Part shown: piece after piece, positions 5,599 through 13,208 of the stretch
How the letters are laid out: every line of letters starts with the position of its first letter
Numbering within the stretch: the stretch's first letter is position 1
DNA from: Atopobium sp.
Lineage (GTDB): Bacteria; Actinomycetota; Coriobacteriia; Coriobacteriales; Atopobiaceae
DNA: 17,751 bases
NCBI GenBank assembly: GCA_015259035.1
Contig: JABZHC010000019.1
Span: 1 to 17,751 of the forward strand
Reading direction: 5' to 3'
Notes under the pieces: model-generated
What the model saw: only the letters and a program-made list of their open reading frames with translations
Told to the model about the DNA's origin: nothing
The model's database searches: none
Translations under genes and position numbers: made by a program

Positions 5599-5880
5599 TT
5601 AAAGAAAATAAATGATGTGGCTTATCTCGAATATAAGCGCAAGTATGAGGAAAACTAAGAACAAAATTCTTACCCCTTTTTTGATACCGCTTTTAAAAAA
5701 GACATAAAAATCGATAACCTCAGTCAGAATTAATACTAGAAAAAATAGTAATGGTGGAATAAGTCCCTGTTTCCACAGTAGCCGCATTCCCTGATAAGCC
5801 AGAAAACTGACCAATATTACAATACGAACTGTTTTTCTAGAAATCGGTTCTGAAAAATTAAACATCTTCTCGCCAAACAT
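5599..5880 (-). CDS. Small hydrophobic membrane protein, three predicted helices
   Basis: A 93-residue protein on the minus strand. After a short polar N-terminus (MFGEKMFNFSEPISRK) come three hydrophobic segments, roughly residues 18-35 (VRIVILVSFLAYQGMRLL), 39-61 (LIPPLLFFLVLILTEVIDFY and on) and 70-92 (VRILFLVFLILALIFEISHI and on), separated by short basic loops (FKSGIKKG). This suggests an integral membrane protein with the N-terminus probably inside. A strong ribosome site, GGGAGG, lies 8 bases before the ATG (reading the minus strand from about 5894), which supports real translation. The base composition is more AT-rich than the flanking genes. It is the only convincing minus-strand gene here and is divergent from the SGNH hydrolase. 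I recognise no family; it could be an accessory gene brought in with the adjacent repeats. Confidence 0.6.
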   Translation of the reverse strand: MFGEKMFNFSEPISRKTVRIVILVSFLAYQGMRLLWKQGLIPPLLFFLVLILTEVIDFYVFFKSGIKKGVRILFLVFLILALIFEISHIIYFL

Positions 5881-5930
5881 ATCTGTTGCCTCCCTATGGA
5901 CAACAAGAGCAGTTTATTTGTTACTAAAGA

Positions 5931-5960
5931 TTGTAATACTGTCTGATAACCTCGTAATAT
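5931..5960 (+). promoter_or_regulatory. Weak promoter candidate for the SGNH hydrolase gene
   Basis: TTGTAA (5931-5936) and TAATAT (5955-5960) are separated by 18 bases in the AT-rich divergent region. Other TA-rich hexamers nearby (TATAGT further downstream) fit almost as well, so the position is uncertain. Confidence 0.22.
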
Positions 5961-5997
5961 ATAACTATAGTAATTTAACTTGTGATTGGAGGTGCGT

Positions 5998-7086
5998 ATG
6001 GAAGTTGGGGAGTGGAGTATTAGTTCGCCAGCATCTAAGTTTTTACTTGGTGCACCATGGTCAGAGAAGCTTGCTCACGGATGGGTTCATCCGCTGCGTA
6101 TTTCTCCCAATCAGCTTAGAGTCATTGGCTCTTGTTCTTCTTGGCACCCCGGTCTTTTTAAACAGATGGCTGCTTGTACTTCAGATATTCTAGTTTCCTT
6201 TACCACGGACAGCCCAGAAGTGGTACTTGATCTAAATATTGATGAAGTTCCTAAGGGAGCCTCGTCTGTTTTACAGCTACTTAAAGCCACGTATTTTAAA
6301 AAGCTCAGCTCTGTATTTGCGACAGTTGATGGCAAACCTTACAAGAACTTCTCGCTGGATGATGCAGGTGAACATACACTTTCTATTCATCTAGAAACAG
6401 AAACCTCTCAGGATGACCTTGCTAGACTTCCAGGTTTTAATGACACGCATCACGTGAGTGTTTATTTTCCTTGTTTGCAGAGTGCTTCCGTTAAAAACCT
6501 TCGTGGCAATGGCACGTTTTTCTCGCCCGATGAGCCTAAGAAAAAGCTGGTGGTGTTTGGCGATTCCATTGCGCAGGGTTTTGTTGTGGAACGCCCAGAC
6601 AAAACTTGGCCACGCTGTCTTGCTAAACGTATGAAGCTTGAGGTGGTTAACCAGGGAATTGGTGGACAAGTTTATCTGCCTGGCTCGTATACGTTTATTG
6701 ATGATGCTTCTTTAGTTATTGTTGCACTTGGAGCAAATTATCGATACGAAAAATGCTCAAAGTCGCAGGTAACGTACGATATTCAAAATTCGCTCTGGCA
6801 GATTTCTCAGATGTATGCAGATACACGCGTGGTGGTTCTGACACCTACGCCTTATTTTGAGGATGCGTATCCCACGCACCCTTATTCTTGTTATGCTGAG
6901 GTTCCTCAAATAATTGGAGAAGTTGCTGGTAAGTTTGGTTTGCAGTGTATCTCTGGAGAAAAATTGTTGCCGCAGGAGAAGAAATATTTTGCTGACGATG
7001 TACATCCAAATTCAAAGGGAGCCGCACTGTTGGCAAAAAATCTGTTTGAAGCCTTAAAACAACCACCTCAGGATAGTCTTTTTTAG
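5998..7086 (+). CDS. Two-domain SGNH/GDSL hydrolase (SsfX3-like)
   Basis: A 362-residue esterase/acyl-hydrolase with an N-terminal beta-rich domain (about residues 1-180) and a C-terminal SGNH domain. The nucleophile block is LVVFGDSIAQG with Ser190. Block II is NQGIGG, providing the oxyanion Gly. Block III is VALGANYR, with the Asn kept though the usual GxND is GAN-Y. The catalytic pair is ADDVHPNSKG with Asp333 and His336. No signal peptide is visible, so it is probably cytoplasmic, acting as a deacylase on carbohydrate or small-molecule esters; the N-terminal domain in relatives such as SsfX3 helps bind the substrate. The start ATG 5998 follows GGAGG at 5988-5992; an in-frame TTG at 5986 would overlap that site. 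It has no obvious partner genes, so the substrate is unknown. Confidence 0.85.
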   Translation: MEVGEWSISSPASKFLLGAPWSEKLAHGWVHPLRISPNQLRVIGSCSSWHPGLFKQMAACTSDILVSFTTDSPEVVLDLNIDEVPKGASSVLQLLKATYFKKLSSVFATVDGKPYKNFSLDDAGEHTLSIHLETETSQDDLARLPGFNDTHHVSVYFPCLQSASVKNLRGNGTFFSPDEPKKKLVVFGDSIAQGFVVERPDKTWPRCLAKRMKLEVVNQGIGGQVYLPGSYTFIDDASLVIVALGANYRYEKCSKSQVTYDIQNSLWQISQMYADTRVVVLTPTPYFEDAYPTHPYSCYAEVPQIIGEVAGKFGLQCISGEKLLPQEKKYFADDVHPNSKGAALLAKNLFEALKQPPQDSLF

Positions 7087-7184
7087 ACGTCAAGCCTCCC
7101 TAGAAGCTCTCTCAAAATTCAACACGAGTTTTTGTCCGGTGAAACTTCTACACTAGAGGTGAAAAACATCTAGAGAGGATACAC

Positions 7185-8426
7185 ATGAATACTATTAATC
7201 CTTTTGCACCTCATTTGACCGGGCAACTTACAGAAGAAACTCAAGCCCTTGTGGCTGAGCAAATTGCTAAGGGCACCTTAAGTCCTTACGCGTGCAAAAA
7301 TGAAGATATCATTCGCCGAGATTCCACCCATGATCAGGCATCACTTTTGCGTCCGGCTTTCATGCGAGATGTCGAGAAAATCATGCATACTCCTGCGTAT
7401 AACAGACTAAACGGCAAAACACAGGTCTTCTCGTTTCGTTCGCATGATGACATTACACGCCGCGGCCTTCATGAGCAGCTTGTTTGTAGAGTTGCTAAAG
7501 ATATTGGACGCGCACTTGGCCTTAACCTTGATTTGATCGAGGCAATTGCTCTTGGTCATGACGTGGGACATACTCCTTTTGGTCATGCAGGAGAGTATTT
7601 CCTCAATGATATTTATCACGAGCAAACGGGACGTTGGTTTTTCCACAACGTACAGAGCGTGCGCGTGCTTGACGGCCTCTATGCAAGAAACCTTTCTTTG
7701 CAGACACTTGATGGAGTAATTTGCCACAACGGCGAGTTTGAACAGCAGATACTTCAAATGAGTGATCTTTCAACTTTTGATGAGTTTGATAAGGTGGTAG
7801 AAGATTGCTGGGAGAGAGGTCCTCAGGCTATTGCACACCTGCGTCCTATGACGCTTGAAGGTTGCGTCATGCGCATCTCTGACATTATTGCCTATGTTGG
7901 AAAAGATAGGCAGGATGCGCTTCGTGCAGGTGCCGCAACAGAAGAAACGTTTGATGATGGCCTTGGTGGCGCCTATAACGCATGGGCTACCTCTGCTTTT
8001 GTTGCAGATATTGTTCAGAACAGCTTTGGAAAGCCTCAGATTTCTCTCTCAGAAGAGGCATTTAAAGAGATGAAACGAGCAAAGCGCGAGAACTACCAGA
8101 AGATTTATGGTGCATCAGAAGCCAATGGTGATTTCTCTGAAGACATTAAGCATCTGTTTGAGAAGTTGTACGAATACGAGTTGTCCTCGCTTAAATCTGG
8201 TGATCAGAGCCTTGCAATCTTTAAGCATCATATTGAGCCGGTGAGTAGGCACCTATCTAGGTACGGCCATACGTATGACTGGAAGAGTGACGTGCATCGC
8301 ACTGTTGTTGATTTTATTTCCGCAATGACCGATGACTACTTTGTGGCTACCTGCGAAGCACTTTTCCCAGAAGCTCAGGAGCTTTTTCCAAAGAGAAGCT
8401 ACTTTGCAGAAGGGGTTCGTGCGTAA
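7185..8426 (+). CDS. dgt: dGTPase-like HD-domain deoxynucleotide triphosphohydrolase
   Basis: A 413-residue HD-superfamily protein of the dGTP triphosphohydrolase (Dgt) type, which removes triphosphate from dNTPs and so shapes the dNTP pool. The metal-binding set is complete: a His in RRGLHEQL, the HD pair in LGHDVGHTPFGHAGE (His125, Asp126), and the distal Asp in MRISDIIAYVGKD. The conserved NRLNGKTQVFSF segment before them matches RL..KTQVF of the family. The start ATG 7185 has GAGAGGA at 7173-7179, spacing 5. The length is in the range of short Dgt proteins. It lies 98 bases after the SGNH gene and 103 before rarA. A nearby CTAGAG-flanked imperfect repeat (7153-7173) precedes the start. 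Preference for dGTP over other dNTPs cannot be told from the sequence. Confidence 0.85.
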   Translation: MNTINPFAPHLTGQLTEETQALVAEQIAKGTLSPYACKNEDIIRRDSTHDQASLLRPAFMRDVEKIMHTPAYNRLNGKTQVFSFRSHDDITRRGLHEQLVCRVAKDIGRALGLNLDLIEAIALGHDVGHTPFGHAGEYFLNDIYHEQTGRWFFHNVQSVRVLDGLYARNLSLQTLDGVICHNGEFEQQILQMSDLSTFDEFDKVVEDCWERGPQAIAHLRPMTLEGCVMRISDIIAYVGKDRQDALRAGAATEETFDDGLGGAYNAWATSAFVADIVQNSFGKPQISLSEEAFKEMKRAKRENYQKIYGASEANGDFSEDIKHLFEKLYEYELSSLKSGDQSLAIFKHHIEPVSRHLSRYGHTYDWKSDVHRTVVDFISAMTDDYFVATCEALFPEAQELFPKRSYFAEGVRA

Positions 8427-8514
8427 GACTGGGGTCGGTCATAACGCAGCAAACGGACACGTAAAGAGCATTTGTGTTGAGCGGGCTTCTCGCCAAGCTT
8501 TTATGTTTGAGACG

Positions 8515-8523
8515 GGGTAAAAT
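8515..8523 (+). promoter_or_regulatory. -10-like element of rarA, possibly giving a leaderless mRNA
   Basis: GGGTAAAAT ends 6 bases before the rarA ATG. TAAAAT (8518-8523) is a good -10 hexamer, and GGGTAA (8515-8520) also resembles a SigB-type -10. No convincing -35 box of either class was found at the proper distance. The same 10-mer, GGGTAAAATA, occurs at 9905-9914. Confidence 0.35.
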
Positions 8524-8529
8524 ATCTGC

Positions 8530-9861
8530 ATGGATACTTTATTTTCTGGCATGGAACGTGCCGCTAAAAAAGCTAATGCACCACTTGCTGCCCGCATGCG
8601 TCCTACCACGCTTGATGGATACGTGGGTCAGGAAGATGCGGTTGGTCCTGGCTCTTGGCTGCGCAAGGCAATTGAGCACGATACACTCTCGTCCGTTTTG
8701 CTGTACGGTCCAGCAGGCACCGGTAAGACCACGCTTGCGCGCATTATCGCTCATACAACGCACGCAGAATTTGTAGAAGTATCTGCAATTACGGGAACTG
8801 TTAAAGATCTTCGTAGAGAGATTGAAGCAGCAGAATCAAGGCTTTTAACAGCAGGTAGAAGAACTATTCTGTTCATTGATGAGATTCATCGTTTTACGCG
8901 CTCTCAGCAAGATGCCTTGCTTCACGCAGTAGAAGACAGAATAGTTGTACTTATTGGGGCTACTACAGAAAACCCTTACTTTGAGGTTAATAGCGCTCTG
9001 ATTTCTCGCTCTCGTGTAGTGGAGCTGCATGCATTGTCAGATGAGGCAATCGATGAGCTCATTCAGCGAGCACTTGAATCAGAGGATGGCCTAGCTGGCA
9101 CATTTGTCCTGGAAGAAGATGCTCGCAAAGAGATTGTGACGCTTGCGGGTGGAGATGGTCGTGCGGCTTTAACTTCTCTTGAGCTTGCTTCTCAGATGGT
9201 TGATGTTCCAGAATTAGCTGACGACAAAGCATCTGAGCCGCTTGTTATCACCAAGCAGAATGTTCTTGAGGCAAATCCTCGCCGCGGACTTCCCTACGAT
9301 AAAGCAGGAGATATGCACTATGACATTATCTCTGCGTTTATTAAGTCTATGCGAGGCTCAGACCCAGATGCGGCACTGTATTGGCTTGCGCGCATGATTG
9401 ATGCAGGTGAGGACCCTAAATTTATTGCTCGACGCATTATGATTTTGGCCTCAGAGGATATTGGCAATGCCGATCCTCAGGCGCTGCTCATTGCACATGC
9501 AGCATTTAGGTCAGCTGAGGTCATTGGATATCCCGAGTGCAGAATTAACCTTGCGCAAGCAGTTATTTATATGGCTCTTGCTCCAAAATCTAATGCTGCA
9601 GAAGCAGGTATTGATGCCGCCCTCCATGAGGTTAGAACAGGTCCAAGGCGAGAAGTTCCAAGTTACTTAAGGGATCGCACGCGCCCTGGTTCTGAAGAGT
9701 ATGGCAATTACCTCTATCCTCACAATTATCCTGGGGGATGGATTGAACAGCGTTATCTTCCAGAAGGACTTGAACGTGGTGCGTTCTTCTCGCCATCTCC
9801 AAGAGGTTGGGAAGCATGGAGAATTGCAGCTACAGAGCGTGATCGTCACGAGGAAGCCTAG
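8530..9861 (+). CDS. rarA: Replication-associated recombination protein A (RarA/MgsA AAA+ ATPase)
   Basis: A 443-residue AAA+ ATPase of the RarA/MgsA/WRNIP1 family that acts at stalled replication forks together with SSB and RecA. It opens with LAARMRPTTLDGYVGQED, the family's N-terminal signature. Walker A is GPAGTGKTT (residues 60-68) and Walker B is LFIDEIHRF (Asp117, Glu118). Sensor 1 is GATTENPYFEVNSALISRSR with the arginine finger region. The C-terminal tetramerisation part includes KSMRGSDPDAALYWLARM, EDIGNADPQAL and LPEGLERG. The length is typical. The start ATG 8530 lacks a convincing SD; a -10-like TAAAAT lies 6 bases before it, so the mRNA may be leaderless. It sits between dgt and the sigma-factor operon and appears to be its own transcription unit. 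Confidence 0.95.
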   Translation: MDTLFSGMERAAKKANAPLAARMRPTTLDGYVGQEDAVGPGSWLRKAIEHDTLSSVLLYGPAGTGKTTLARIIAHTTHAEFVEVSAITGTVKDLRREIEAAESRLLTAGRRTILFIDEIHRFTRSQQDALLHAVEDRIVVLIGATTENPYFEVNSALISRSRVVELHALSDEAIDELIQRALESEDGLAGTFVLEEDARKEIVTLAGGDGRAALTSLELASQMVDVPELADDKASEPLVITKQNVLEANPRRGLPYDKAGDMHYDIISAFIKSMRGSDPDAALYWLARMIDAGEDPKFIARRIMILASEDIGNADPQALLIAHAAFRSAEVIGYPECRINLAQAVIYMALAPKSNAAEAGIDAALHEVRTGPRREVPSYLRDRTRPGSEEYGNYLYPHNYPGGWIEQRYLPEGLERGAFFSPSPRGWEAWRIAATERDRHEEA

Positions 9862-9904
9862 GATTTTGAATTACTCAAGTGGGAGCATCAAGAAGGCGCT
9901 CCTC

Positions 9905-9914
9905 GGGTAAAATA
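9905..9914 (+). promoter_or_regulatory. -10-like element upstream of the sigma-factor operon
   Basis: GGGTAAAATA lies 39 bases before the start of the DUF948-like gene and is identical to the 10-mer before rarA. It could serve as a housekeeping -10 (TAAAAT at 9908-9913) or a SigB-type -10 (GGGTAA). No clear -35 was seen. An imperfect hairpin GGGAGC/GCTCCT (9881-9886 and 9898-9903) lies just upstream. Confidence 0.3.
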
Positions 9915-9952
9915 AAAAGAACTGTAACCGTTAGCTTTGAGGGATGGCATAG

Positions 9953-10564
9953 ATGGATTACCTACAGATTGCCCTTGTAGTCTTAGCCGTAGTTGGTGTT
10001 TGGGCCATTGTCGAGGTTGCTCTGACCCTAAGAACAACAAGAAAGTCAATTACTGAGATTACACTCTCAGCTAACAACACTATTGAGCAGATTCAACCTG
10101 TTATTTCAAAGATTGATGGCATGGTCGATGAGCTTGATCCAACTATCAAGCAGTTACCCGCACTCATGCAGAAGGTTGATGAGGCTGCAGAGAACGCTAA
10201 TACCTCTCTTGAGAGCCTCAATGTGGTTCTTGGTGATGTAGCAACCGTTTCTGGTGCTGCTTCTGCAGTAACTGCAACAGTCAGCAAGGCTGCAAGCGAT
10301 GCGGTGACAGGCGTTGTTGAGTCTGTTTCAAAGCTAGGAACTGGTCTTGGCGGATCTCTCAATCCTTCCAAGCTTGCTGAGGTAGCTCAGGCTCGCCTGA
10401 GCGGTGCGACTGCTTCCGCACAACAGAGTGCACAGCGTGCTCAAGAGTATCTTGAGGAGCTTCCTCTGCTTTCTCAGGACAAGGCAAAGCATTCTAAACC
10501 AGCTCGCACTGAGCAGTTCTATATTGAGTACGGTTCTGAGTCTTCTCAGAAGTCTGAGGAGTAG
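9953..10564 (+). CDS. DUF948-like membrane-anchored coiled-coil protein
   Basis: A 203-residue protein with one N-terminal membrane segment (IALVVLAVVGVWAIVEVAL, residues 6-24) followed by a long helical region rich in Ala, Thr, Ser and Val. Regular hydrophobic spacing (TIEQIQPVISKIDGMVDELD, LPALMQKVDEAAENANTSLE) is like the DUF948 family, which resembles the stalk of chemoreceptors. The tail is polar (SKPARTEQFYIEY, then SSQKSEE). The start ATG 9953 has GAGGG at 9939-9943. It is the first gene of the operon, 6 bases before the anti-sigma gene. DUF948 proteins often occur near general stress genes in Gram-positive bacteria (for example B. subtilis YtxG), which fits its place next to a SigB-type module. 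Its molecular role is unknown. Confidence 0.65.
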   Translation: MDYLQIALVVLAVVGVWAIVEVALTLRTTRKSITEITLSANNTIEQIQPVISKIDGMVDELDPTIKQLPALMQKVDEAAENANTSLESLNVVLGDVATVSGAASAVTATVSKAASDAVTGVVESVSKLGTGLGGSLNPSKLAEVAQARLSGATASAQQSAQRAQEYLEELPLLSQDKAKHSKPARTEQFYIEYGSESSQKSEE

Positions 10565-10570
10565 ATTGTA

Positions 10571-10954
10571 ATGACACAAAAAATTGTTGAGCTTTCCGCT
10601 CCTGCAGATCCAACATTTGCTCGTTCAGTCAGAATGATGGCTGCTAATCTTGCTGTTTTGTGCAAGATGAACGTTGATGAGCTTGAAGATGTCAAAATGG
10701 CCGCAGAAGAAGGCTTTGTCTTTGCTTGTGGCACTCAGAAAGACTCTGTAGATATTACGTTTACCCTCGAAGACAATACTATGGCTATTGATTTTGACTT
10801 GGGTGATGAGGATCCAGTTGAGTCTGAGGAAGATAATTCTCAGCCACTTGAGCTTGTAGAACTATTGCTTTCCGCTATTTGTGATGAGTTTGCGCTTAGC
10901 GATGACGGTTATACGCTTCATCTTGTAAAGATTTCTGGCGGTGCACATGCCTAA
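10571..10954 (+). CDS. RsbW-like anti-sigma factor with degraded ATP-binding motifs
   Basis: A 127-residue protein of the RsbW/SpoIIAB fold that would hold the downstream sigma factor inactive. Alignment by memory to B. subtilis RsbW is clear at the N-terminus (ELSAPADPTFARSVRMM) and at DELEDVKMAAEEGFVFAC, which equals EIEDLKIAVSEACTNAV. There Glu47 is kept, but the N-box Asn, which binds Mg-ATP, is Phe51. The D-x-G element remains as DLGDED (residues 76-81), but the glycine-rich lid (EGGLGLYL in RsbW) is replaced by an acidic linker and QPLELVEL. The C-terminal strand TLHLVKI remains. The Asn and Gly losses suggest weak or absent kinase activity, so release from sigma may work in a different way. 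It overlaps the sigma gene by 8 bases, the usual arrangement for an anti-sigma/sigma pair. No anti-anti-sigma gene is in the window. Confidence 0.72.
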   Translation: MTQKIVELSAPADPTFARSVRMMAANLAVLCKMNVDELEDVKMAAEEGFVFACGTQKDSVDITFTLEDNTMAIDFDLGDEDPVESEEDNSQPLELVELLLSAICDEFALSDDGYTLHLVKISGGAHA

Positions 10955-11801
10955 ACCTGAAGCAAACGAGGCAGTACAGGCATCTGCAGAAGAGCAGAAA
11001 GCCGCAAGAAGAGCTGCTCGCCGTGCTTCTAAAGGTACCCCGGCCTGGGATAAAGATAGAACACGAAAGCTCTTTGCCCAATATAAAGAAACAAAAGACT
11101 CTGAGGTAAGAGACCAGCTTATTGTGAGTCACTTAAACCTCGTGCGCTTTTTGGCCTCCAAGTTTAAAAACCGTGGAGAACCCCTTGATGATTTGATTCA
11201 GGTGGGAACCATTGGACTTATCAAGGCAATTGATAGGTTTGAGCCTGATCGTGGTCTTGAATTTACAACATATGCAACGCCAACCATCATGGGAGAAATC
11301 AAGCGTCACTTCCGCGATAAAGGCTGGTCAGTACGTGTTCCTCGCCGTTTGCAGGAGCTTTCGTCCAAGATTAATCAAGTCACTGATGATTTGACTAAAG
11401 AGCTGCAAAGAAGCCCTTCAATTGAAGAGATCGCCCAGCGCCTTGATACTAACGTTGAAGAAGTTCTTGAGGCTATGGAGTCTTCTAGCGCTTATAGCTC
11501 TGTTCCTCTTGAGGGAGGCGGTTCTGGCGCTGATGGCGACGAGACTCCTTCAATCATTGATCAGTATGTGACCGAAGATGAGGATCTTGCTGGTTCTGAT
11601 GACCGCATTGTGCTTGAAGAGGCCATTAGAGACTTCTCGCCACGAGAGCAAGAGATTATTCGTATGCGTTTTGTTGAAGGCCTTACTCAGGTAGAGATTG
11701 CGGAGAAACTTAATATCTCTCAGGTACAGGTTTCAAGGCTGCTTCGTCGCACCTTAAAGCGTATCCAAGAAAAGATTGACCCAGAAAGCGTGAACCGTTA
11801 A
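10947..11801 (+). CDS. RNA polymerase sigma factor, SigB/SigF type
   Basis: A 284-residue group 3 sigma factor that directs RNA polymerase to stress or stationary-phase promoters. Region 2 runs from LNLVRFLASKFKNRGEPLDD through LIQVGTIGLIKAIDRF to FTTYATPTIMGEIKRHFRD. Region 3 includes VRVPRRLQELSSKINQVTDD. Region 4 (FSPREQEIIRMRFVEGLTQ, then EIAEKLNISQVQVSRLLRR, from about residue 230) recognises the -35 box. The YATPTIMGEIKRHFRD form is characteristic of SigB/SigF/SigG types. There is an Ala/Arg-rich N-terminal extension of about 35 residues. ATG 10947 is preferred; GTG 10941 (2 residues longer) is possible. It overlaps the anti-sigma gene by 8 bases and its stop overlaps the next start by 1 base, so the three genes are translationally coupled. 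Confidence 0.92.
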   Translation: MPKPEANEAVQASAEEQKAARRAARRASKGTPAWDKDRTRKLFAQYKETKDSEVRDQLIVSHLNLVRFLASKFKNRGEPLDDLIQVGTIGLIKAIDRFEPDRGLEFTTYATPTIMGEIKRHFRDKGWSVRVPRRLQELSSKINQVTDDLTKELQRSPSIEEIAQRLDTNVEEVLEAMESSSAYSSVPLEGGGSGADGDETPSIIDQYVTEDEDLAGSDDRIVLEEAIRDFSPREQEIIRMRFVEGLTQVEIAEKLNISQVQVSRLLRRTLKRIQEKIDPESVNR

Positions 11802-13183
11802 TGGATCAAAAGCATCAAAACTTTTCCGATTCAGCTCAAAAATGGAAACAACGTGGCTTAATGGTGTGGACAGTCATTGGTCTGGCTGCATTGTTTGCAC
11901 TTGCACTGCATGTTCTTGGCATTCTGGGACAGGCTGTTGAGCTGCTCGCCATTGGCTCAATTATTGCGTTTGTCTGTAGCCCTGTTACCAATTGGCTTGA
12001 AGACAGGGGAGTGCCTCGTGGCATTTCCGCTCTTATCGCGCTTGTTCTTACGCTTATTGTGCTGGTAGGATTTTTGATTTTGATTGCGCAGCCATTGGTA
12101 TTTGAGCTTACTACGCTACTCAGAAATGCTCCTTCGTATGCAAGTCAGATAGGAGCAATGGCAAGGGAGTTTTGGCAGAACTTTGACACTCAAAGTAACC
12201 CTGCTGTTAGACAGACGGTAGAACTTGCAATTGAACAGGCATCAAGTATTGGAATATCAGTTGCTTCTGGTATTTTGAGTTGGCTTTCCACATCTGCTTT
12301 AGGCAACATCTCTTCTATGGCAAACCAACTCATGGTCTTTTTCTTAGGTCTGGTTCTTGCCTATTGGCTTGCCAAAGATTATCCAGTTATTGTCCGTGAG
12401 ATGGCTATTATTGCTGGTCCTCAAAAAGAGAATGAGTTCAGACTTATTCTTGCAATCTTAAGTAGATCTACCAGTGGATATATGCGAGGCACTATCATTA
12501 CCTCTGCGGTTAATGGCATTCTTGTGTACTTTGGGTGTCTGATTTTAGGCAACCCTTATGCCGCTCTTATTGGCATGGTTACAGGAATCTTCCATATTAT
12601 TCCTGTAGTTGGACCGGTTTTCTCGGCAGGTATTGCTCTTATTTTGAGCATCTTGGTAGACCCTGTCATGACCGTATGGACTATCGTTATCTTGATGGTT
12701 GCACAAAACGTTGTTGATAACGTGCTTTCACCTTTGGTTATGGCAACGAGCGTTAAAGTTCACCCGGGTCTTTCGCTCGTTGGTATTGTCATTGGCAGCG
12801 CTCTTGGCGGAGTAGTTGGAACTATTCTTGCCATACCTTTGACAGCAGCACTGAGGGGCATCTTTGTGTACTTCTTTGAGAAGTATTCGGGCAGACAGAT
12901 TGTCTCGCCAAATGGCGCGCTTTTTAACTCGACGCAGTATGTGGATGAGTCTGGCGCTATTCTGCCAGAGTATGATGCCCTCGATGACCCAAAGTTCTTT
13001 GAGGAGTCGCGTCTTGTTGATCAAGACACTACAGCTCATGTGCGCAGCAAGTCTTCAGCTCCTGCACCCAAGATTCTTGGACATGATTTTTCTCAGTTAC
13101 TTTTTAGGAATACTCAAGAAGTTACTAAGGAACCAGATAAACCATCGTCAGATGCGGTAGACTCAGACAGTACAAAAGAGTAG
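11801..13183 (+). CDS. AI-2E family transporter (YtvI/PerM-like membrane protein)
   Basis: A 460-residue polytopic membrane protein of the AI-2E/PerM family (the TqsA, YdiK and B. subtilis YrrI group), with roles in export of signals, ions or organic compounds that vary between members. It shows two N-terminal helices (GLMVWTVIGLAALFALALHV; VELLAIGSIIAFVCSPVTNW, then LEDRGVPRGISAL), a less hydrophobic middle, then the conserved FFLGLVLAYWLAKDYP, YMRGTIITSAVNGILVYFGC, GMVTGIFHIIPVVGPVFSAG and ATSVKVHPGLSLVGIVIGSA blocks, followed by a polar tail of about 90 residues. ATG overlaps the sigma stop in TAATG, which implies coupled translation. An AI-2E permease directly before alaS is also what I recall from B. 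subtilis (yrrI-alaS). The substrate is unknown. Confidence 0.85.
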   Translation: MDQKHQNFSDSAQKWKQRGLMVWTVIGLAALFALALHVLGILGQAVELLAIGSIIAFVCSPVTNWLEDRGVPRGISALIALVLTLIVLVGFLILIAQPLVFELTTLLRNAPSYASQIGAMAREFWQNFDTQSNPAVRQTVELAIEQASSIGISVASGILSWLSTSALGNISSMANQLMVFFLGLVLAYWLAKDYPVIVREMAIIAGPQKENEFRLILAILSRSTSGYMRGTIITSAVNGILVYFGCLILGNPYAALIGMVTGIFHIIPVVGPVFSAGIALILSILVDPVMTVWTIVILMVAQNVVDNVLSPLVMATSVKVHPGLSLVGIVIGSALGGVVGTILAIPLTAALRGIFVYFFEKYSGRQIVSPNGALFNSTQYVDESGAILPEYDALDDPKFFEESRLVDQDTTAHVRSKSSAPAPKILGHDFSQLLFRNTQEVTKEPDKPSSDAVDSDSTKE

Positions 13184-13208
13184 TTATTTGAATACGGAGA
13201 AGTACTTT

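Noticed and set aside
9881..9903. GGGAGC/GCTCCT hairpin as the rarA terminator
   Set aside because: It has six pairs including one G-U, an 11-base loop and an A-rich, not T-rich, tail; termination here is not supported.
13184..13208. T-box or other riboswitch in front of alaS
   Set aside because: The gap is 25 bases, too short for any such leader.
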